This document shows, piece by piece, positions 24,946 to 36,025 of a stretch of 64,000 nucleotides of DNA. The notes under the pieces are model-generated. The model was not told the origin of the DNA. It did not search any database and was given only the letters and a program-made list of their open reading frames with translations. The stretch's first letter is position 1. Each line of letters opens with the position of its first letter. Where the stretch lies: NCBI RefSeq assembly GCF_024586455.1, contig NC_065921.1, positions 82,396,163-82,460,162 on the forward strand, in the 5' to 3' direction. The position numbers and the translations under genes are program-made. The stretch comes from Bactrocera neohumeralis. Lineage: Eukaryota > Arthropoda > Insecta > Diptera > Tephritidae.

Positions 24946-26030
24946 TTCAGAGGGGTAAATGAGTTGTATTGAGGATGTACATTGTAAAAATTATGAAAAA
25001 GACACGAAAAGACGTCAACTTCGGTTGGAACGAAACTATATATGAACTTTGTTCGGAGAGTGTGCGTTGATTGGTTGGTTGAAAAGAGAGGCGTGCAAGC
25101 ATCAGCCTGCAGGCAGCCGCAGTTAGGCCATCGTTAGACCCATTGTGCACCCGGGAGGTAACCAAATTAAGACTTATCCCGCAACTCAGTGAATTTGGTA
25201 AAAAAACCTTATACTTTTCCACCCCAACTGCCCAATGTTTCTTAACTTCGAGCATTGGGGACCGTGGAGTATGTCTCGTCTCATCCGACTGAAGGCTGGG
25301 CAGGATGAATAGATAGGTAATATTCCAGCGTTTCATCATCCTCCGCGCATGCGCTTCATTCCATCGAATCCAGTTCATCTATTTTCTGCAGGTGGGATCT
25401 TGTTTTTGTTGTAGAGGCATAAAACATTACTGAACTAATTTCGAGGAATGGTGCCAAGTTGACGTCCTTCGTCGGATAAAAATCCGGGTCCGTTCCGGTT
25501 ACTTAGACACGACTGTCGTAGCAACAGATGGTGGGATCTTAAGGGTAGGCGCTCTGTGATGATCCTTGCAATGTTACTAAGCTCCCTTTTGTGGTATGCC
25601 CTTTGTTGCTTGTGTTTCAAGATCTGAGGTGTTCCTCTAAGATCCATTGCTTTAAAAAATTGAATTGTGTCTCCAGCTTTCTGAATTGGCTATTTCTTTT
25701 ATTCCCCTATATCGTCATGTACCCAGTGCCCAGATGATATTAACCGAGATACCTACAAAGAGTCTACTTATTACCTGCTAGATTCCGTCATCCCCTGCAA
25801 GCAGATCCGTTGCACTTGTTCCAGGGGTTTAATACGACACTTTTCGACAATGTCATCCACCAAACCCACACTATATGTTAATATGGGGCGGATGACACTT
25901 GTGTAGAGCCAATAGACCATATGGAGTCTTAAACCACACTTTGGGATAATGGCGCTTATGAATGGTGTTCCAGATTCGAAGTGCTTTGGAAGCTAATTTT
26001 TTTATCTAGTTAACTCTGAGATATTGGACA
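24946..26030 (-). mobile_element. Composite of decayed LINE fragments
   Basis: On the minus strand near 25730-26000, a degraded LINE thumb/C-terminal passage reads L-L-A-L-H-K-C-H-P and Y-S-V-G-L-V-D-D, with frameshifts. The part at 24950-25380 is GC-richer than its surroundings and open for 143 codons on the minus strand, but no domain can be named. A dispersed ~70-bp module sits at 25453-25520. The assignment rests on nucleotide texture and partial motifs. Confidence 0.4.
25453..25520 (+). repeat. Dispersed ~70-bp module, forward copy
   Basis: 'gccaagttgacgtccttc', 'ggataaaaatccgggtccg', 'ttccggttacttagaca' and 'cgactgtcgtagcaac' appear in the same order as at 8032. Confidence 0.65.
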
Positions 26031-27000
26031 GAGCTCTAAAGTATTATAGTTCTACCTTGTGCCTTGTATTAGATACGCTCATGAGGTTAAAGTCATCACC
26101 ACAAGCGAAAATGATGTTAAGCGATGGTTCAAAGGAAACTTACATGTAGATGTTCCTCAGAGAGGCAAGAGGCCGGAGCTGGGTTCCAGTCCGTTAGATG
26201 GAACTAGCATTACAGTTGAAACAAAGCACAAATTCAGAAAAAAGTATTTTTCAAAATCCTAACTAACTTCGTTCCTACAAAGACGCTTTCTAAAACTCAA
26301 TATTGACATTACGTTTATTAAACTGAACTGGATGTAGAAGCCTGGAGATAAAGTTTGTATTTCAGAAGCAACTTTGCTCATCTCTTATAGTTTGGTCATA
26401 ACCCAAGTAAACGACTCTAGCTCATTGCTCTCACCTGAGATATTAGACATTAAGCCTAAAGATCTCCATACGAAAATTTAAGCTGGTTTTTCAAAATTTA
26501 CCGCTGTATCATTACAGATTGGTTACCCAGCTTTTGTTTCGGAACCAGTACTGCCAGTGGTTTCAAGAATCTACTGGCTATTGCTGCTGCACTGAAATGG
26601 AGTGCAAAAAATCTGTTAACATCAAGGAGTTCTGCAAGGATCCCAGCAAGTTTGTTGCTGTCGCTACTCGAGAAACCAAAAAAAGAGGTGTTTTCTGAAG
26701 AAGGCCACGATATCGGTTTCGACTTCTTCGACTAAACAAATCAATATTCAAGTTTTACGTTCATTTAAATGGAGTAACGTTCCAACTTACACAATTGATT
26801 GTATTCTTCTTTTTGCGAAATTAGCTTAGTTGGTCACAAAACTGCTAAATTCTTGGTACAACTTTTTCATTATAAAACTTGAACTCAAAAATTGACCATG
26901 TATTAGACGTAGATAGATGCCTGAGACACAAAAAGAAGTGGAAATGAGTAAGCTTCTCGTGGATTAAACAACCAGCTACCAAGACGGCAATTTCCTTTTC
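26031..27000. other. No supported gene; one cysteine-rich open stretch
   Basis: On the plus strand a frame is open from 26447 to the stop at 26698. It contains a cysteine-rich stretch (Y-C-Q-W-F-Q, Y-C-C-C, M-E-C-K-K-S, E-F-C-K-D) but no ATG. A possible splice acceptor 'tatcattacag' sits at about 26507-26517. A second frame over the same bases is also open. I do not recognise either and would not call a gene. Confidence 0.25.
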
Positions 27001-27070
27001 CCACGACAGTTGGGTTTACGTAACTGGAACGCACCCGGTTGTTTATCCAGCCAGGGACTTTCAACTCGGT
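27001..27070 (-). repeat. Dispersed ~70-bp module, reverse copy
   Basis: 'ccacgacagttgggtttacg', 'taactggaacgcacccggtt' and 'ccagccagggactttcaact' are the exact reverse order of the module at 8032 and 25453. Confidence 0.65.
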
Positions 27071-29400
27071 AGCAACATTCATCAAGTTTACCTCAGAAAT
27101 GTTTTCTGCCGCTACAACAACAGCAATGTTCAACCAACCGGAAACTGCTTTATATCTCTTCAAAGCCAAACCATAGCTTCAATAACTATTAATACCTCGC
27201 AAAGCTCAATTTTGTCGCTCGTACACTTACTACTTGAGTTTCTTCAGACAAAAGTAAGTCCCTTCTCAATTTTTTCCAGTGTATCCACATGCAATATGCA
27301 GCAATTTCGCATTTATATTTATGAACAGTCACATAGATATTGTAGAACGTGTGCATATAGCATATATGAGGCGCACTAATTCAATTTGCATAAGTGCATA
27401 AATAATGCAGAACCCTCTACATACATACATACATACATATGTAGCTACAACAAAGTCAAGCAGCGGCGTTGATGCTGTCAATTATGCAAGACAACCGCTT
27501 GAGAAGCCGCCCACAAACTCGTATAGCGGTGTTTAGTAGTGTTTGCAATTCGATATACCGTTAGAAGTGCTTAATAAGTGACCTTAAGTAATGCTGTTGC
27601 GTTCGATTGCTACAATGCGCCTAAAGGTAGGCTAGAAGTTGAAGAGCTTGCGCATAAATGCATTGTGCACGCGGCTTAAAGCATAACTTGCGATATTTTG
27701 TTGTATTTTGTTGTACAGATTTACTAATAAAGCCATGTGCTGCTCATTTGGCAGATTAGAAACGTGTTCGGGAAGCAAAATCACGACGTTTTATCTTTTA
27801 CGTTTGCTGGAAGGCCACACTTATGCGGAACGGAAGTGAAAATCAGCGCAACCCACACACTTTCGCATGTGTGTGTGTGTAAAGAATAATTATGTGAGTT
27901 GTTGTTGGTAGTTTGTTTTTGTTTTTGCCACTTTGTTTTTGTTGTTGTATTATACTGTGATTTTTTGCGCCGCAACTCGCAGATTAATTACGCTTTCAGC
28001 ATAAAATTGCCAAAGCGCCGAGCAGCAAATTAAATGTGGCCCACACGAAGCGCATAAAAACCAACAAGAGCAACAACAACAACAAACCTCAGCTCGTAAT
28101 CAACTAAATTAATAGTGAAAGCAGACGTTGAATCTACATAACCTGAACACTTGGTATGCGAAATGAAAGGATAACGGTATTTTGCATGCAGTTGAGTGGC
28201 AACACCGCTGCCAACAAGCAATATATGTTTAACGGTGAAAAGTTGGCAACTTCAGCCACGAAGTTCAAAGCGTTTAATTATAATAATTAAAACTTTCCTG
28301 ACAGGCGTAGGCGAAATGTCACGTTCGCAAGACGCCTTAAAGTATGCTATGAAAAGCAAGAGTGTAAGCTGTTTGCAGTGGCTTTTGCAAGATTTGCTTG
28401 TGAAATGTAAATAAATTCATATAGAGACTAACAAATGCAAAGTAGACTTCAGCGAGATTCATGATAACGGTCACAAGCACACACGCACACATATAAATCT
28501 TATATGTATGTGAAAACAAAGACCACTGGCGTGAGATATATGGCGCTTGCTTAGCTTTACTGCATAAATATGTTGGCTTTACACTTGCCTGACACATTGC
28601 TTCCAGCAGCATCTTCATTTTTGACCCGACTCGTGCGTTAGCTGCGTAGATACACATATATATGTATATATTAAAAATAATATGCAAAGTGCGGGAACCT
28701 GTTGAGATTTTATCAATTCCCTAAGCAAATAACATATTCACATATTGTTGCGTAGTTGTTGTTAATATGATTGTTGTTGTTGTTACCCAACTAACGGATG
28801 AGCGCTCCAACACACACATACATACACGCACACAGCGAAGATGGCCCTTCACACCACTTAGTGCGAGTAACGGAAGTGCGGTGTGGGCAGCAAGCCAAAC
28901 CGAACCAAACAGGCTTCTCCGCTCCAAATTTGAGTCTGCAACATCTTATGATTTATTATCGCCACTGCCAAAGTCATTTGTTGTTTTACCAAATAAAATA
29001 ACAGAAATTATATATGAAAGCCAAGCGCGTGCGGGTAGGCATTTTTTTTTTGTGGGGAATCGGGGAAGCGGACGTGTTAGCTGACGCTCGTGGTAATAAA
29101 AGTGGCTGCCTTATGAATTGTTGAAATTAAGTCGCGCATACTTTATAACCACAGGCAGTTGCAACAAAAATATTGGATTAGCTACTTTACAGTTACTTAT
29201 TCGGGCTGCATGCCGTTGTGTGTGCGTGTGTTTGTTGTTTTTGTAAAACATTTCAATATTCATATCAATTAATTAAGTGGGACAAGTGAACATAGCCAGC
29301 GTCACATGGTTATTAAAGACGTAAAATTAATATAACGGTACAAAAGCATATTTTCTTAGTGTGTGGCTGTGGCTGCACCGCAGCAATAATACTCTTCAAA
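27071..29400. other. Intergenic DNA, no supported gene
   Basis: Spacer DNA with CATA repeats at 27415-27440, TG repeats near 27865-27885 and AAC/GTT triplet runs near 27895-27960, 28065-28085 and 28745-28790. No conserved frame or splice-consistent exon was seen. Confidence 0.45.
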
Positions 29401-29409
29401 CGTGAATTT

Positions 29410-29540
29410 CTTATAGCGAAAAAGATTATAAAACGATCTTTAACTTGATTTTGATAAGTCAGTTTGTATGAGAGCTATATGCTATAGTGATCCGATCTGT
29501 ACCATTTCTTCGGAGAATGTACCGTTGTCTTCAAGAGCGT
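29410..29540 (-). repeat. Fragment of the 'catatagctgccatac' repeat family
   Basis: The minus strand carries 'agatcggatcactatagcat', 'atagctctcatacaaactga' and 'aaaatcaagttaaagatc', one unit of the repeat arrayed at 41568-42288. Confidence 0.65.
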
Positions 29541-30470
29541 TCAACGAGCGGCGTTCATCAGCATTTGTGGTGCACTAAGGTCCACCCCAACCATGGCACT
29601 TAACGCCATCTTGACCTTAGACTCAGAGAATCTGGGTTACTAAAAGAACACGTGTCTGAACACTCGAGAATCCTCCCTCAATTTGACTTCATAACGCAAC
29701 ACTTTGATCATGGATTTACCAAACCGAATTCTGGCGGCTCCTTCTTTGCCCCTATACCGGTCGGTCAATGCTGCGGGGAAGATTGGTGGGCAGAAGCCGT
29801 TAGAGAAGAAGGGCAGTGAGCTTCTTTACCGAAGGGCCAATGCTGGGGGGAAGATTGGTGGAGGGGTTTCTTGTCAGGAGCCCTCCATCAACTCCAGCTT
29901 CAGACTCCTATCTATTACAGTGTTTTGCAGACCGAGGTTGCAGCCATTATGGTAGCGGTAGATTTACTGCTCCGGAATGCAGCCTCCTTCAGAGAAGTGA
30001 GCATCCACTCAGATAACAAAGCAGCAATACTAGCCTTGAACTCATTAACACGGCGTTCAGGCCTCAGCATCGAGTGTCTTTGTAATAAGACTAATATGGG
30101 TGCCAGGCCACAGCGGAATAGCAGGAAATTGTAAAGCTGATGGCCTAGTAATAAAAGTCACCCTAGAACCGCTATCGAAAGAATGGGAGCGAGTCGGCTC
30201 TCCCGTATCCTCTTGTGTTCTACTACTAGGTAGCTGGGCTTTGCGGAAGCTCGGCTTGCGCTAGGCCACCATCGGTCCACGCGCTGTGGCAAAAGCCTTT
30301 TGGCCCAACATCGATCGCAAGAGATCTAATGATCTCTTTGCCCTCAGTAAGGCTAGCCTCCCCCTAGTTGTGGGGCTTTTAGCAGGCCATTGCTCTATTG
30401 GGAATTCTACCAGACGCCATCTGCAGAAGCGGTATGATAAATAAATTAGAAAACTACTTTCATCAGGAAG
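29541..30470 (+). pseudogene. LOA/R1-like LINE remnant, RNase H region
   Basis: Near 29590 the plus strand reads T-P-T-M-A-L-N-A-I-L-T-L, a C-terminal RT block. The RNase H part follows: I-N-S-S-F-R-L near 29890, then V-L-Q-T-E-V-A-A-I-M-V-A-V-D-L-L-L near 29930, then V-S-I-H-S-D-N-K-A-A-I-L-A-L near 30000. The first block is duplicated as two slightly different versions of the Gly-Gly-Lys-Ile-Gly-Gly passage (29770-29800 and 29840-29870). The downstream C-terminal piece reads A-K-A-F-W-P near 30290. Frameshifts separate the blocks. Confidence 0.78.
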
Positions 30471-30517
30471 TCTAATCGAACAAGAAGTATGAAAAACTTT
30501 ACAAAATAAATAATTCA

Positions 30518-31490
30518 GCCGAGTTCACAGTCTTTGGCCGGATAAAATTCTGGAACCGCTATTTGTGTATTTCTTCTCCCCCTTTGGTACTACAACTGTG
30601 GATCGGACTGGTCCAAAAAAAAAGTAACTTCGTCAGTTGCTTATACCTTTTATGAGGGCACGGTGGTTGAACCACCCAAGTGCACACAGTCGGTACGCAC
30701 ATGGTCCTTCCACTGGAAGAGTGGGCGCCCTTGTTTCCGTTGTTCACCAATATCATCGCTCCGAATAGAATGAGCATTTCGCTGGAGCATCATCTTCATG
30801 CGGACGACATAGCCTAACCACAACCTAAGTTGGATCTTAACTATACCCTTGTCCCTGTTCGTGTTTCCATCTTCTTCGATATTCATCGCTCACGCGGACG
30901 ATTCCAAAGATCTTGAGAAGAACAGTTCATTCAAATGCTTTAAGTGCTTCGTCATCTCGGGTCGTCATAGTCTCCGTTTCTGCGCCATATAAAAGTACGG
31001 CAGTAATAATTTAAAGAGCGTAATTTTCTTTCGTCGAGAGTGCGATTTGCTTCTCAGTAGTCTACCGATCCCAAAGCAGTACTGTTCGCAAGAGTTATTC
31101 TGCGCTTGAGCTCCAGAATTAGTCCATAAGTCAATTAAAATGTATAGCTGCCAAAAGTGACGTAGTTCTAAAGACACGAGGTGTCTTTGCATAGAGCCTA
31201 CAGGTATTTTGTCTTGCCCTCGTTCACCACAAGACCAACCTATTTCACTTCCTTTTCCAGACAGGAAAAGACTGCGTTGACGACTCTGTTGTTAAAGCCT
31301 ACGATGTCAGTATCATCTTCGTACCCCAATAGCATTGTACTTTTAGAATAGACAGTGCCACTGCTGTTCAGCACTTATCACTTTTTTCAACATTATATTG
31401 AAAAAGACAATCGAGAGGGAATCACCCTGTCTAAAACCTCCTCTGATATCAAAAGACTCTGATTTATTATAGAATCATAAAAGATATGAA
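30518..31490 (-). pseudogene. RTE-like LINE remnant, 3' half
   Basis: The first 40 bases are a partial forward copy of the dispersed ~70-bp module. On the minus strand, the conserved C-terminal passage reads L-R-L-W-L-G-Y-V-V-R-M-K near 30810, the R-L-R-W-L-G-H-V-x-R-M hallmark. Q-G-R-P-L-F-Q-W-K-D-H-V (near 30710) is the G-R-P-x-x-x-W-K-D hallmark. Upstream blocks up to 31480 correspond to the RT core. It is the same subfamily as 7535-8815 and, like it, broken by many stops. Confidence 0.78.
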
Positions 31491-33480
31491 TGTAAATCAG
31501 GGCTACAACAAAGCTTAAACTGTATAAAGAGCATTTTTTCTAGTAAATGGACTTCTTCGAGCATCAAGAACAGCAAAACCTCAACACTGCATCCTTTCTC
31601 CACAAAATCTATTTACTCACTTGCAATGGCGGTACATATTTACAATGTGTGCAGCCTGCAGCTTAGTGGACACGCCCACTTTTTGCCACCTCAATGCTTT
31701 CGCCTAATTGTGTTGATCCATTTGTGGTATTGAGCGTGTTGCTCTTATTGTTTTTGCTCAACGCTGAAGATTAAGATTGCGGTTTGGTGCACGGTGGAAT
31801 ATAAACGGAAAATTAGTGAAGAAAAATTGTGGGAGAAATTTCTTTACTTTCTCGCAAGCGATTTTTCAAACAGCGATCAGCTTGAGATACTTTAGGGATT
31901 CTTTTATACACATATTTGAGACTATGTTGGAAAGTTATGGACCAAAATTGGTGAAAATATTCTAATTATGTATTTATATAAAACTTTTTTCTCACATTCG
32001 GCTTGGCACACTCAGCTTTAGAGCTTTGAGATTCTTAAATAAGTAAAAAAAAGCTGTTCAAATATATTTAGGATAAACTTTTAGTCGAAAAAGCGCGAAC
32101 GCTTGAAAATTTATTACTGTTCTTGTACCTCCGTCCCACTGTGCCACAGTCTGCATGAATTTCCGACATGAACTCCAAAGCTTTTTAGATAATTAAAAGA
32201 TGAATAAACCTGACACAACGCGACAGAAGCAATCTTTTAGAAATGTAACGCGACGAACGCGGTCAGGCGTACAAACCGTGTTTCATGCATATAAAGTAGG
32301 ATGAAAGAAGTGAGCCGAATAAAAGTGCAACCACATTTAACACTTTTGCCATTCTATTTATGCTTTTATATGTGGAAAAATCGCACAACAACCATATACA
32401 TATGTATATGTGATGTGCTTTTTGTGAAAAAATATGTATGTATGTCTACAAGGCTTGATCGAGCACAGCTAAGTCGGAGAAAGTCTGACAAAATACGAAA
32501 ATTTGAAAAAGCTTGAGGGAAATAAATCTAAAATGTAAGAACTATATTTTCTCTTTTGCGAAAAACTTCTACACACAAAGCAGTTATTTACGCCTCGAAG
32601 TTCGATATATAATTTCCACCTGTCATCTCTACACGCCGCTCATCATTTTTAGTTATTACACGCATTAATAATTGCAATCACTGAATTGTTGCAAGGACAA
32701 CGCTGGACGAAACACAGCTGAGTTCGGGTAATTAAAGTACGTGCAGAGCTTACTAAATACACACACACATACACATTTGTTAGAGTAAACCCTTTAGCCA
32801 GAGTCACACTTTTGCCATACATCATTATGAGTTACTTACATTGTAGTAGCTAGTGATTAGGGAGGCTGAAGACACGTGCAGTCCTTAGCGCTATGCCTGA
32901 ACAGCTGAACAGTCTAATTTGTACTTGTTGGCGCTGCGACTTGCTAACTCTTCATTCACTTGCGCAAATCTACAAATGTTTATGGGCATATAAAGGAAAA
33001 CTCACCAGCTGGGTTGAGTTGGAGCAAAATCATGTTGTGGGTTATGCTGCTAGTGCTGCCAAAGCTGACATACACTTACATTGACGAAGCAAGCCAATTG
33101 TGAACAGATTGTGTAGCTAACACTCGAACCGCCACTAGTAATTAACAAGATTGTCCCAATGGGATTACACAATGAACAACAATGAGTGAAGAGCGCAGAG
33201 CGTGAAAACTTGGAAGGAGTTCAAGCAGTCGGTGGGTTTATGACTGATAAAAGTTAGAGAAAATAAGTTTGTCAGAGAATAGCTTCATGTTATGCAAAGA
33301 ATACTCAACTTTTAATTTTTTTCATAACAAGTTCGATTTTCACTCATTAAATAGCTTACAAAGTTTGGTGAATTTAGCAAAAAAAATTAAGTTTATAAAA
33401 AAAGTTACAAGAAATTATAACAAAAAATATATAAATTACTATTTTTTTTAGAAAATAAACATATTAAAATAAGAAAAAAA
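31491..33480. other. Intergenic DNA, no supported gene
   Basis: AT-rich spacer with short CA and CATA stretches (32395-32440, 32760-32775). The ATG-initiated frame at 32893-33084 has no recognisable domain. Confidence 0.4.
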
Positions 33481-33487
33481 CACTCAC

Positions 33488-33700
33488 CGTCCGTGCTCAC
33501 ATTATCTGCAATATTAAAACCATTAAATTTAAAATTGTTTGAAGATATGAATAAATAAACACTCACCTTATTTATAGGTGTTTGAAATCAAGCAGCTTAA
33601 TATTTCCGATTGCTATAGAAAATTTCATTGCTTGAAATTTTTTTGCAGGCACATTTTTAAAACACAATATATAAGTATATACACACATATAATAATAATT
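33488..33700 (-). other. Possible minus-strand splice sites and 18-nt microexon
   Basis: On the minus strand an 'aaataag|GTGAGTG' donor (about 33567) is followed 61 bases later by 'ttttaatattgcag|'. Then come 18 bases (about 33489-33506) and a second 'GTGAGTG' donor. This is the layout of a microexon between short fly introns. All three frames of the upstream piece contain stops, so if transcribed it would be a 5' UTR or non-coding exon. No downstream coding exon was found. Confidence 0.2.
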
Positions 33701-33879
33701 TACTTCACTACTACCCACCCACGTCCACTCTTCTTTTGTTAAAACATTGCTAATATAACATGTGTACATTTTATAATAAAAGTAGAAAGCGTAAATTACA
33801 TTATTCCTAGAAAATCCTGTCATGTAGACAAATATCTTAGCAATATGACCGCAACTTCATTAACAAAATATAAATAATT

Positions 33880-34500
33880 TTAAACTGCCGGAACTAATTT
33901 TTTGCTTCTATTTCAAAGAAAATACTAATCACTACAGGAATATGAAACAATATTTTCAATAAATGCATTCTTTCATAACAAAATATACTATTTTATCTAA
34001 ACATAAGCGCTTACGCTGGATGGCCGTTTGCCTTAAGTTTCTTTAAAACAACATTTTTGCAATATTTAACTAGCAGAGCCGATATTTTGTATATTTTTAA
34101 CAAGAAATCCTAACTAGAATTGTATTTAGAAACAGTAATATCAATGCCTGCAGTTTATAATAATTAATTCAGTAGTTTACAAAATATGCGACACTTTTAG
34201 TGCCCACACCACTGCACTTTGCTTTATATTATTATATTTTTTCAGAATTTTCAACTGCCGGAGCTTATTTTTTACAAACTTTCTACAGATTATTAATACT
34301 ATAAACGCATTATTAAAGAATATTTTCAATTGCTGTATTATTTTATATGATATTAAACAGTTTGCAAAAATGTTTTGCGCCGGCCCATAGCGCTCGCAGC
34401 ACCCTTGTATTTTGTGCACAAATTTCAGTGCCGGAGTTAATTTTTTGCTTACTATGTAGAGAATTCGATCTATCAAATGTTTTTATTATGATAAAACTTC
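33880..34500. repeat. Diverged ~180-bp tandem repeat, about 3.5 copies
   Basis: The words 'actgccggaactaatttttt', 'agagccgatattttg', 'actgccggagcttatttttt' and 'agtgccggagttaatttttt' start at 33887, 34078, 34257 and 34430, spacings of 191, 179 and 173. Flanking blocks ('tttgcaaaaatg', 'gcccatagcg/gcccacacc') also align. Copies are strongly diverged. Confidence 0.6.
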
Positions 34501-35789
34501 ATTTGCAAGCTTTCTAAATAAGAAATTTCACATTTTGTACGAGCTGACTAGCTGCGGGACACACGCACGCCGTATTTGCTTTGCACAGCCAAATTAAACC
34601 AACAGCTGTGTTTGTTTTGTTTTATATTGTTCATTAAGTACTATTACTGCACATTACACCGTTATAAATATTGTTAATATGTTTATTTAATACTATATTC
34701 ACTTTTTAAAACAATTGTTGAATTTTACACGCGCGAAAACGGAAGCTATAATAAAACGATAGTTATAAAGGCGGATATTTAGCTAGGTACAGGATGCCAC
34801 ATATGATTATAACTACTTATATTTTGAAAATGTTAAAAAGATGGAGTTGATTTATTTTTTATATTAATTTCTTATTTAATTATCGAAAAAAATAATATTA
34901 CAGTAATATTATTATATATTACTTGCTTTTTTATGAATATTTATATTATAACGTAATTTATTTATTTATATTGAGCCTATCTAATATTTTTAAAAATTTG
35001 TTCTTAAATAACTATTTTACAGAAAATAACAAATATAGCTAATTTTTTGAAATAACCACAATACAATATTAACAAATAATTAATTTGATTAGAATAACTA
35101 ATGTATAAACTCAAAAAATATATATACAAACTCAAACTTTTTTCCATTGAATTAATTGAAGCACTCTTTATATTCAATGCAATTAAATTACAATATATGT
35201 ATATATTTGATTCTTACATTATCTACTTTTTCAATTACCTTAAGTATTTTTTTTTTGTAAATATTTATAATAAGCAAGGCGCTGAATCTACTACAATAAA
35301 TAAATTTGCATAATTTTAAACATATGTGTCACCCTATGACTAGCTAAACTTCCGCCTCAGCATCAACCGTTTCGTATTAATTTCCGCAGACACATATTGA
35401 AATTAGTAAGAAAGTGAATTTATTTATAAAACATAAAGACATTTCAAACAGCTATTGTATACATAAAGTATTAGCGTGATAAATATTATGGACATAAGGT
35501 AAAAATCATCAGCTGACAGCTGTTTGTGTACTGGCTGCCTTGGCCAGTTGTCTAATGCAAAATAATGTAAAATAGTAATTTTTTATTTAAAACCATTCGG
35601 TTTGGCATTTTTTGTAAATAATACAATTACAGTTAGCGTCTTCTACTATAATAAAGAAAAAAACTTGCTCCGGCGGGCAACTTTAAGTGTATTTGATAGA
35701 TGTTGCCGCGGCAGAAGAAGATTGCAAGCCGGCGTTAATAAAAAATTGTGGAAAGTTTGTGATTAATTCAATTTGTTTCTATTTTTTAG
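34501..35789. promoter_or_regulatory. AT-rich spacer, likely upstream region of the 35.8-kb gene
   Basis: Very AT-rich (34640-35330), then less so. Paired CAGCTG E-box motifs occur at about 34600 and 35510-35525, the latter as 'cagctgacagctgtttg'. A GC-richer stretch at 35660-35740 immediately precedes the first candidate exon. Promoter function is inferred from position only. The 70-codon frame at 35101-35313 is low-complexity. Confidence 0.3.
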
Positions 35790-35859
35790 CAATATTTGCG
35801 CAAAGTTTTATTGAAATAATCACAAATATTGTGCTGACAATAAGTTTTGTTAGTTTTTG
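35790..35859 (+). other. Candidate 5' UTR exon
   Basis: Preceded by a pyrimidine tract and AG (attttttag), ended by a strong donor (tttttg|GTAAGT). The following 61-base intron ends in 'ctatctttgcag', the usual intron size in flies. The exon contains stops in all frames, so it is non-coding. It feeds the ATG-bearing exon downstream. Confidence 0.45.
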
Positions 35860-35920
35860 GTAAGTAAAATAGAATGAGAAACGCTCGAAGATCAAATAAA
35901 GGTTTTTTCTATCTTTGCAG

Positions 35921-36025
35921 TGAATTTAATTAAATAAAAAAATAGTGAAAATATGGTTTATTTTAACAAATGCAATGTACTCGTCCAGCAAAATGTGCAA
36001 TATAAATGTTTTTGGCGTTTCACAG
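35921..36025 (+). CDS. Candidate first coding exon of an unrecognised gene
   Basis: The exon starts after 'ttttctatctttgcag' and ends at a consensus donor, ACAG|GTAAGTG. It contains stops up to the start codon at 35953, which sits in a good fly context (gaaaatATGg), and then 24 open codons plus one base. The peptide begins M-V-Y-F-N-K-C-N-V-L-V-Q-Q and ends F-W-R-F-T, with splice phase 1. I do not recognise it. No convincing next exon was found before 38 kb, although an AG at about 36400 ('tttgcgcag') would keep a frame open for about 70 codons. The intron may be long. A non-coding transcript is an alternative. Confidence 0.4.

Noticed and set aside
24947..25378. 143-codon minus-strand frame as a host gene
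   Set aside because: It sits in a patchwork of LINE debris and dispersed modules, and no domain could be named. Listed only as part of the composite element.
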